Shown piece by piece: positions 1 to 5,625 of a stretch of 12,250 bases of DNA. The notes under the pieces were generated by a model, which saw nothing but the letters and a program-made list of their open reading frames with translations, was not told the origin of the DNA and did not search any database. Origin of the DNA: Desulfonatronaceae bacterium UBA663. GTDB taxonomy: Bacteria > Desulfobacterota > Desulfovibrionia > Desulfovibrionales > Desulfonatronaceae. The stretch covers positions 511 to 12,760 of the forward strand of contig DBNV01000050.1 in the NCBI GenBank assembly GCA_002299865.1. Reading direction: 5' to 3'. Position numbers and translations under genes: made by a program. The stretch's first letter is position 1. Each line of letters starts with the position of its first letter.

Positions 1-28
1 GAAACACCCCCACATGCGTGGGGAAGAC
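1..28 (-). CRISPR. Type I-E CRISPR repeat at the cas2-proximal edge of an array
   Basis: Read on the minus strand (the cas direction) the unit starts GTCTTCCCC and ends GTGTTTC. It contains a perfect hairpin with arms CCCCAC and GTGGGG (8-13 and 18-23) around a 4-base loop. This matches the type I-E repeat plan: GT-N-TTCCCC, short stem-loop, then a 3' tail of about 7-8 bases that becomes the crRNA handle after Cas6e cleavage. Only one repeat is in the window, so spacers and the exact repeat length (28 or 29) cannot be seen; the array should continue to the left. It lies 27 bases beyond the cas2 stop codon and has the same orientation as the operon. Confidence 0.85.
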
Positions 29-55
29 ACTGCGAATTATTAGATAATTTAGAAT
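29..55 (-). promoter_or_regulatory. Very short AT-rich leader segment between cas2 and the first repeat
   Basis: These 27 bases are strongly AT-rich and are all that separates the cas2 stop from the repeat. In type I-E systems the leader normally carries the array promoter and an IHF site just upstream of the first repeat. On the minus strand the segment contains TATCTAATAATTC, a partial match to the IHF consensus WATCARNNNNTTR with two mismatches. If this is the leader-proximal end of the array, the functional leader must extend back into the 3' end of cas2. The assignment as a leader is inference from position. Confidence 0.4.
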
Positions 56-355
56 TCATGCCCTCTCGATATTTTCACCGGGCTTTTCGATGACCAGTTG
101 CAAACCTGACAATTCTGTCATTCTTTTGGTCGGAGAGCCAATCGTCCTAATTTCGTAGCCAGGTGGTTTTGATAAGCTCTTGAAAATCAAGACCCCAGCT
201 AAAGGAGAACAGTGCTTGTAAAGGTAATCAACAACCTCATTAGCCACTGAGTCCTTCAGTCCAGACACAAAGACATTGGGCTTGGGTTCGACAAACCAGA
301 GCTTCATTCGCCCGCGTACGGTTGGAGGCAAGTCATTAGCCAGCACGATGAGCAT
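56..355 (-). CDS. cas2: CRISPR-associated endoribonuclease-fold protein Cas2, type I-E
   Basis: This encodes 99 residues with the Cas2e pattern: an N-terminal beta strand MLIVLANDLPPTVRGRMKLW, then the WFVEPKPNVFVSG segment and a C-terminal SGLQLVIEKP strand. Cas2e forms the central dimer of the Cas1-Cas2 integrase and holds the protospacer duplex; it is structural rather than catalytic in adaptation. I chose the ATG at 353-355 because the family starts with this beta strand. An upstream start at 391 would add 12 residues with no family match. The ATG lies 20 bases inside the 3' end of cas1, so the two are translationally coupled. Length agrees with E. coli Cas2 (94 residues). It is the last gene of the operon, next to the array. 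Confidence 0.93.
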   Translation of the reverse strand: MLIVLANDLPPTVRGRMKLWFVEPKPNVFVSGLKDSVANEVVDYLYKHCSPLAGVLIFKSLSKPPGYEIRTIGSPTKRMTELSGLQLVIEKPGENIERA

Positions 356-1208
356 CCACAGTCCCCAACACTCGATTAATATCCTTCCCAATTTGGTCCA
401 ACAGATTCATTTCAATCACCCTTTCTCGAAACCTAGCCGATACCGTATGCTTGTTATAGAGCCCGGCAAGTTCTCGGGTGAGAGAAAAAGCCAGATCGAT
501 GCACAGATGCTCTTTGTACAGGTCCGCCAAATCATAGATGAATGGCAATGGGCTACCAGAATGAATAAAGCCAATGTGTGGTGAATAACCCATTGCGTGA
601 ACGGCAGAGCAAAGTATGCCATAAAGCGCAGCATTGCTTGACGTTAGAATTTGATTTGTCGTGTCTGTAAGCTCGAACTTGCCTGGAACAAATCTCCGCC
701 CCTTCCAGCCAACCCCATATTGCTCTGCCTTTTGCTGATAAAGACTCCGCACCCGGAGCCCTTCCATGCCCATCATTTCTTTTAGGTTTTTATCGGTGAG
801 ATCTAGATTTGGAAAACGGGATGCAAACATGCGCCGCGCAACCTCAAGCGCGGCTTTCTGATTGCATGCCAGTTCCATTTGCCGTTTCAAATTTCGAGTG
901 GTTGCCGTGGGCAAGAAGCCTGCTGCATAGAACAGAAGGCTATCCTCCCCCACCCAGCAGATGGAGCAATTAGCCGCTGCCGCGGTCTTCACTGCCTCGT
1001 GTGTCACGCTGGTACCAGGACCCATCAGCAGGGCGTTGATGGTTGCCACGGGCAAGCGCACCACATTGCCGTCCGCATCCAGCCACTTCAGACTGCTGTC
1101 ATCAATCTCAAGACGGCCACGCTCCAGGTAGATGAAAGGATACTTGTCTTTGACCTGAGGTAGTGACTCTCGAGTGATTTTGACAAACAGGCGTTGATTG
1201 TCGGCCAT
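336..1208 (-). CDS. cas1: CRISPR-associated integrase/endonuclease Cas1, type I-E
   Basis: This encodes 290 residues. Cas1 is the metal-dependent integrase that, with Cas2, inserts new spacers at the leader-repeat junction. The expected catalytic residues are present: E149 in MGMEGLRVRSLY, H216 in IGFIHSG, and D226/D229 in FIYDLADLYK. These correspond to E141, H208, D218 and D221 of the E. coli enzyme. The N-terminal beta domain begins around residue 7 and the alpha-helical catalytic domain follows from about residue 85. The ATG at 1206-1208 is 5 bases downstream of the cas5 stop, with GAGG about 10 bases upstream. The 3' end overlaps cas2. No frameshift or missing motif is seen, so the adaptation module looks intact. 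Confidence 0.96.
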   Translation of the reverse strand: MADNQRLFVKITRESLPQVKDKYPFIYLERGRLEIDDSSLKWLDADGNVVRLPVATINALLMGPGTSVTHEAVKTAAAANCSICWVGEDSLLFYAAGFLPTATTRNLKRQMELACNQKAALEVARRMFASRFPNLDLTDKNLKEMMGMEGLRVRSLYQQKAEQYGVGWKGRRFVPGKFELTDTTNQILTSSNAALYGILCSAVHAMGYSPHIGFIHSGSPLPFIYDLADLYKEHLCIDLAFSLTRELAGLYNKHTVSARFRERVIEMNLLDQIGKDINRVLGTVDAHRAG

Positions 1209-1213
1209 GGCCG

Positions 1214-1921
1214 CTAGGCCTCATTTAATATCGTAACCCGCCGATCCCGATAGCGTTTATGTATGCCAAACTGGACAGGCACGTCGTTCAGCGACAGAGT
1301 CTCTCCAGTGCCATCCCCCTGGACCACCATATAGTCGAGGACTCTTTTTTTCTCTTGTGCCAGCTTGCCTGCGGCTTCTTTCGCCTGCTCAAGAGTAGAA
1401 TAAACCCCCTGAAAAATGTATTCGGTCGGTGCACAGTTCTTGCGGCCCAGGTAGAGGTCCCAGACCGGATGGCGCAGGGCGTGCGTAACGGTGTCGCACT
1501 GTTCCGTCGGCACCTGAAGCAAAACAGCAAAGATGCGATCCTGCAGGTAGTAGCGGAAGGTCATCTTGGAACCGCCTCCAACGGCCTTTTTGCCTTCACT
1601 GGTTTTGGGGATCAGGAGTGATTGCCAGGGGTCCGTGTCATCGTAACCACTGCCAACCATATGGAAGTCACGGAGCAGGGGCTCACGGGGCGCAGGCCCC
1701 CCTTTGCTGTTTCGCCGGCTGTAGACGCAGATCTGCATATCAAGGTCGGCAAACTTGGCCAGCAGGTCAGTCTGTTTGCCCCCTGCTCCCAAGGCGGCGC
1801 AAATAATTCCCAGCACTCCGGACTTGGTGGGAAATGGCAACGTGTCACGCCGGCCAAACCGTGAATCGTGCCCCCAGCTTTGCAACGGTCCCTCCAGCCA
1901 CAGCAACAGATACGGATTCAT
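1214..1921 (-). CDS. cas5e: Cascade subunit Cas5 (CasD), type I-E
   Basis: This encodes 235 residues. Cas5e caps the 5' handle of the crRNA in Cascade and contacts Cse1 and the Cas7 backbone. The N-terminus is diagnostic: a RAMP beta strand NPYLLLWLEGPLQSWG followed by FPTKSGVLGIICAALG, close to E. coli CasD (GPMQAWG and FPTRSGLLGLLGACLG). The C-terminal part contains the FQGVYSTLEQA region and ends VQFGIHKRYRDRRVTILNEA. The length is near the family norm of about 225-240. It starts 3 bases after the cas7 stop, with GGAG 6 bases before the ATG. Cas5e is not expected to be an RNase here, because Cas6e supplies that activity. Confidence 0.95.
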   Translation of the reverse strand: MNPYLLLWLEGPLQSWGHDSRFGRRDTLPFPTKSGVLGIICAALGAGGKQTDLLAKFADLDMQICVYSRRNSKGGPAPREPLLRDFHMVGSGYDDTDPWQSLLIPKTSEGKKAVGGGSKMTFRYYLQDRIFAVLLQVPTEQCDTVTHALRHPVWDLYLGRKNCAPTEYIFQGVYSTLEQAKEAAGKLAQEKKRVLDYMVVQGDGTGETLSLNDVPVQFGIHKRYRDRRVTILNEA

Positions 1922-1924
1922 GGG

Positions 1925-2974
1925 TTACTCCACATGGCTTTGCAGATCCTGGATCAGACGATCCATGCTGTAATCCTCGCTCTCGCCCCATTCATAGTCA
2001 CCCAGCTTGCCGAACAGGGAGCCCGACAGGCTCTCCTTCCTGGCGAGATAGTCTTTTAACATGGCTACGCTGGGCTTCAAAAAACCATCTTGCGCCGTCT
2101 TCACCGGCGCTTCGAAGGGCACCTGCAGCCGTTGCCCTCGGCGTACCAGCACCTTGGCAAACTCCCAGGGGCTTGCGCCTGATTGGGTGGCTTGACGGGC
2201 TGCGGGTATGGCGACAAACAATGCCTTGGTAAAGGCGGCGACAGCCTTCCGCACTTGTTCGGTACCTGCTTCCGTCTCTTCAGTGCCCAAGGTCTGGGCC
2301 AGCTGTCCCAGGTCCAGGCTGACGTATCGGTAGTAGGTGGCAGAGTTGAATTCAAGGCTGCCCATATGCGCCGAGCCAGGCTCATCCTGTAGGTCGTCAA
2401 GCGCCGTGAAAAACTCGACCTCGTTGGCAACCTTATGGGTTGAGATGGCGTGGCTGAATGACGCAGCCGCTTCGACATTCATTTCTGAGGCCTTGGCCAC
2501 CATCCGGCCGAACAGCGCTATGTCCAGGGCGTCGAGTGCCGGATTCAGCGCTTTCCTGGCTACCCTGGCCAGTTCCTTGTCTTTAAGTTTGTCGGCATCA
2601 AAGGCTAGGCCTTGGGCATACCCGGCAAAGGCCCTGGCCTCGCTGTCGCTGATAAACAGCAATGTATCGTCGACAAGCAGTTCAGCCATCCTGGTGCCAC
2701 ATGCCTGGGCCTGCTCGTCTGTCGCCCCGGCCTCAATGCATCGGTGAGTCAACAGATCGGCCACCTTCTTGGTGCGAATGCCCAGCTTGACGCCAAAATC
2801 AGGCAAGGCAAGCCGTACCTGACGTTTCCAGCACTGGGAGCTGACACGGGCGCGGGTGACGCCTCCCACCACTGCGGTTTTCGGTGCGCCCACATCATCG
2901 CGGTTCAGGCAGGTCACCGGGAAGGATTGCAGGATATGGAATTCAATGCGGGTATTTTTTAATGGTTTGCGCAT
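1925..2974 (-). CDS. cas7e: Cascade backbone subunit Cas7 (CasC/Cse4), type I-E
   Basis: This encodes 349 residues. Six Cas7e copies polymerise along the crRNA spacer to form the Cascade spine. The N-terminal RAMP fold is clear: IEFHILQSFPVTCLNRDD (residues 10-27), then GGVTRARVSSQCWKRQVR (37-54). The second stretch parallels the E. coli motif GGKRRVRISSQSLKR and carries conserved basic residues that bind crRNA. The middle contains the thumb and palm region including HMGSLEFNSATYYRYVSLDL, typical of CasC. The ATG at 2974 has AAGGA 7 bases upstream and lies 10 bases after the cas6e stop. The length matches E. coli CasC (363) closely. Confidence 0.96.
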   Translation of the reverse strand: MRKPLKNTRIEFHILQSFPVTCLNRDDVGAPKTAVVGGVTRARVSSQCWKRQVRLALPDFGVKLGIRTKKVADLLTHRCIEAGATDEQAQACGTRMAELLVDDTLLFISDSEARAFAGYAQGLAFDADKLKDKELARVARKALNPALDALDIALFGRMVAKASEMNVEAAASFSHAISTHKVANEVEFFTALDDLQDEPGSAHMGSLEFNSATYYRYVSLDLGQLAQTLGTEETEAGTEQVRKAVAAFTKALFVAIPAARQATQSGASPWEFAKVLVRRGQRLQVPFEAPVKTAQDGFLKPSVAMLKDYLARKESLSGSLFGKLGDYEWGESEDYSMDRLIQDLQSHVE

Positions 2975-2984
2975 GTCTATTTCC

Positions 2985-3623
2985 TTATTGAGAAAAAGGG
3001 TTTTCGAGGATCGGGACTATCTGCAACAGTCCGCAACCAAAACTACGACCGCGTCCGATCCCGTGGCGGAAGCTATTTTGGAACAAAGGCCGGTCATTGA
3101 CCGCCAAAATACCGTTCAGGCTTGCCTGTTGCAGGGTAACAGGCGCACCCTGCTTACCTTTGAATTCCTGCACTCTGACGTCATCAACCTGCAGGTGCTC
3201 GCGCTCGACGGCAAAGCCCCAGCTGATTGGGGCCCGTTCGCAAAACCAGTCCGCAATGGAGTCTCTTCCCTTTACCGGCACAAGTTTGCGGCTCTGGTTG
3301 TCGCGCCGTACCGGGCAAAGGGTGATCATGAATCGGTAACGCTGATGCTCAAGAAACATGTCGGGCAAGGTCTTGGTTTCAAGCAGACCGTACTCGTGCG
3401 GCTTCGGCTTCCGGTTTGAGAGAATCAGAATCTTCCTGGCCTGATGATCCCCACCCTTGTCGACCCACTGGATACCGCTGGGCTGGCTTGAATGCTTTTC
3501 AGTCTCTGTGCGAATGTCATCAAAAAGGCTGTAGACCACCCTGTGCAAGGAGTAGAGATCGGTGACCTTGAGCGCCTTCACAGCAGCCCGGTCAAGTCTG
3601 AGAACACTGGCGTACTGGGTCAT
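2985..3623 (-). CDS. cas6e: CRISPR RNA endoribonuclease Cas6e (CasE/Cse3)
   Basis: This encodes 212 residues. Cas6e cleaves the pre-crRNA at the base of the repeat hairpin and stays bound to the 3' stem-loop in Cascade. The C-terminal glycine-rich loop HGIGRGRSFGCGLLQIVPI matches the E. coli QGIGPAKSMGCGLLSLAPL region. H27 in DLYSLHRVVYSLF is in the position of the T. thermophilus catalytic H26. The segment GVL/GIL-AVND before the loop is also family-like. The start ATG overlaps the cse2 stop as ATGA, with AAGGAG 5 bases upstream. Its location between cse2 and cas7 is unlike E. coli, where it follows cas5. Confidence 0.94.
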   Translation of the reverse strand: MTQYASVLRLDRAAVKALKVTDLYSLHRVVYSLFDDIRTETEKHSSQPSGIQWVDKGGDHQARKILILSNRKPKPHEYGLLETKTLPDMFLEHQRYRFMITLCPVRRDNQSRKLVPVKGRDSIADWFCERAPISWGFAVEREHLQVDDVRVQEFKGKQGAPVTLQQASLNGILAVNDRPLFQNSFRHGIGRGRSFGCGLLQIVPILENPFSQ

Positions 3624-4141
3624 GGCAACTCCTTATCGGTCTCCGTGGTTTTGCCGTAGAACTGCTGCGCCCAGCGGGCTTTGGTCTGTTGAGCAGACCG
3701 GTCAAACCAGCGCAACTCGTTGAGGAGCCTGACGTAGTCGAGCGCCTGGGGAACCCTGCTCTGGATCAGGCTAAGCAGAGGGCGTAAGATGCGACAAAGC
3801 TCTTCAATCTGATCGCAGGCTAGTAGACGTCGCAACCGGGCCTTGGCCTGATCGCTTTGATTTCCCTCATCATAGCAGAGGGCTATCGCTCTTCCCAGGC
3901 GCAGGGTCCCGTTGACCGACTTCTGACAACGGGCCACCGCCGCCGCGATAAGGGCGAAAGGCTGCCTCTCGGCGGCATGCTCAAGATTCACGCCAAAAGC
4001 GGCTAGGGTGTCCCAGCTCTGGAATTCGGTAGCGGGGTTGTCGGCACGGCGTAGCCTCGCGGCAACCCCCTTATCCTGCACGCATCGCTGGAACAGGTGT
4101 CCAACAAAGGATTCACTGTACGTCTGCGGTTGGTTGTTCAT
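3620..4141 (-). CDS. cse2: Cascade small subunit Cse2 (CasB)
   Basis: This encodes 173 residues, the usual Cse2 length (160-190). Two Cse2 copies form the belly of Cascade and stabilise the displaced target strand. The all-helical pattern is visible: VAARLRRAD near residue 26, then LRLGRAIALCYDEG and KARLRRLLACDQIEELCRILRPLL. It ends with DYVRLLNELRWFD and RWAQQFYG, all typical of CasB. The ATG at 4139-4141 overlaps the cse1 TGA (ATGA), and its own TGA overlaps the cas6e ATG in the same way. This gives tight coupling that suits fixed Cascade stoichiometry. Confidence 0.93.
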   Translation of the reverse strand: MNNQPQTYSESFVGHLFQRCVQDKGVAARLRRADNPATEFQSWDTLAAFGVNLEHAAERQPFALIAAAVARCQKSVNGTLRLGRAIALCYDEGNQSDQAKARLRRLLACDQIEELCRILRPLLSLIQSRVPQALDYVRLLNELRWFDRSAQQTKARWAQQFYGKTTETDKELP

Positions 4142-5622
4142 GCTTCCTCCTTTTGCAGATACTTGCCGAAACTGGGTTTTGCCCTGGCCCAGGCGTCCAG
4201 TTGACGGGCGGTTTGATTTGGACAGAACAGGTCAAAGGTCTGCTCTGCATAACGGACGAACTTGCGACGCAGCTCATATCTTTTATCTGGCTTTTCACAG
4301 TGGTTGATCAACGCTTGGGCATCGCGTTCGCAAAGTTGCCAAAACATATTGCTAGCTTGAGCGGCGGATACTTCACCCTCCATCAACTGCGCCTTGAAAT
4401 AGGCCATCACGGAGCCATACAGTGACTTGCCGATGGAATTGAGAGCGTCCATCTCCTGTTGGAAAAACGAAAACCACAGTTCTCCGAGTTGGTCCGGCAT
4501 CAACCACAACAGGGATTCGACGCTGTCATCGGTGCCGGAGACATATTGTTCCCCTGCATTGCTACTGACTTTCAGCCCCCCGGACCAGATCGCCATATTT
4601 TCACGACAGCGAATTGCCTTTGGCAGGGACAGGCGGAGTTGGATACAATCATGATTACTGTTTTGTTGGGCAATGAAGCCCAGAAGAGAAGTCAGTTCAC
4701 GCCAGGGCCGTTTCTCCGGATTGGTCCAGAAAACCTTGGCTCTTTCCCCAGACAGGTTGATTGTGATTGAGGGATCGAAAACACCCTCATTATGGCTATC
4801 GTGGGCGATACCTTCCGAATAATGTACGCCGCTCTCGCAAAGCAGGCAGAAGCGGGACAAGGGTATCAAGCGCCCCATCATAGAACTTCTGAGCTTCAGC
4901 GCGATCGGGCACGCTTCCCCCAGGGGCATGTTTTCCCAGGGGGGAACTCCCAATCCTTCCGAATACATGGTAAGATCGGCCAACTCGGCATGGCTAACTA
5001 CGTTGAACCAGATGCTCTTCAGGAGCGAGTCGCCCTGGCAGAAACTGTGCAACAAGCCCTTGTACGCAACAGAAGGGCCGGGTTTTCCCGTCGAGGGGTT
5101 GCCTTTAAGGTTAACTTTGCCCCGATAGCCCGGGCTGAGGGCAATCCGGTTGTCCGTCTTCTTTCCGCCAAAAGCGAAGCCCATAAGCGTAATCAGCAGT
5201 AGCGCCTTGTCCGCATCGTCCAATGGTTTTTCAGCCTGGCTTTGCGTAAGCACCGTGGTGTTGCCGGTGGCCACATCGGGCAGCAAGGCTCCAAAAGGCT
5301 TTACCTCCGCGGCGGCGATTGCCGGAATTTGTAAGAAAGGCCGTTCCCCATACAGAAAGAAAACGCCGTGCCACTTATCCAGGTAATCGAGCACACGCCG
5401 GGACATCCCCTGCCAGCCCCATTTCTGCCATTGAGTGTCGTCGTCCGGAGTCGCCGCCGTCTGGGCAAGGGCCAGCAATAATTTTGTCAGGGCGATTTTC
5501 TGGACCGGAGTACCTCCCAGAGCCCGATATTCCGGCTTAGCGAAAACATCCCGCAAGCTGGCCCTGCCTATGTCGACCACCGGGATCCAAGGCTCATCAA
5601 TCAGATTGAATCGATTTTCCAA
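4138..5622 (-). CDS. cse1: Cascade large subunit Cse1 (CasA/Cas8e)
   Basis: This encodes 494 residues, close to E. coli Cse1 (502). Cse1 recognises the PAM, starts target unwinding and recruits Cas3. The N-terminus NRFNLIDEPWIPV is the family hallmark. The loop region near residues 115-160 (ATGNTTVLTQ to MGFAFGGKKTDN) corresponds to the PAM-sensing part, and the C-terminal four-helix bundle ends with WARAKPSFGKYL. A single CxxC is present at C259/C262. I see no CxxC around residues 135-160, where zinc-binding homologues may have one. The initiation codon is TTG at 5620-5622, backed by a strong AAGGAG 6 bases upstream that lies inside the last codons of cas3. The stop overlaps cse2. Confidence 0.95.
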   Translation of the reverse strand: MENRFNLIDEPWIPVVDIGRASLRDVFAKPEYRALGGTPVQKIALTKLLLALAQTAATPDDDTQWQKWGWQGMSRRVLDYLDKWHGVFFLYGERPFLQIPAIAAAEVKPFGALLPDVATGNTTVLTQSQAEKPLDDADKALLLITLMGFAFGGKKTDNRIALSPGYRGKVNLKGNPSTGKPGPSVAYKGLLHSFCQGDSLLKSIWFNVVSHAELADLTMYSEGLGVPPWENMPLGEACPIALKLRSSMMGRLIPLSRFCLLCESGVHYSEGIAHDSHNEGVFDPSITINLSGERAKVFWTNPEKRPWRELTSLLGFIAQQNSNHDCIQLRLSLPKAIRCRENMAIWSGGLKVSSNAGEQYVSGTDDSVESLLWLMPDQLGELWFSFFQQEMDALNSIGKSLYGSVMAYFKAQLMEGEVSAAQASNMFWQLCERDAQALINHCEKPDKRYELRRKFVRYAEQTFDLFCPNQTARQLDAWARAKPSFGKYLQKEEA

Positions 5623-5625
5623 CTG

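Noticed and set aside
356..391. Longer Cas2 starting at 391
   Set aside because: The 12 additional residues precede the first beta strand that begins all Cas2e proteins and would deepen the overlap with cas1.
2856..3419. 187-codon plus-strand open frame opposite cas6e and cas7
   Set aside because: It is antisense to two genes with clear family motifs, and its translation resembles no known protein.
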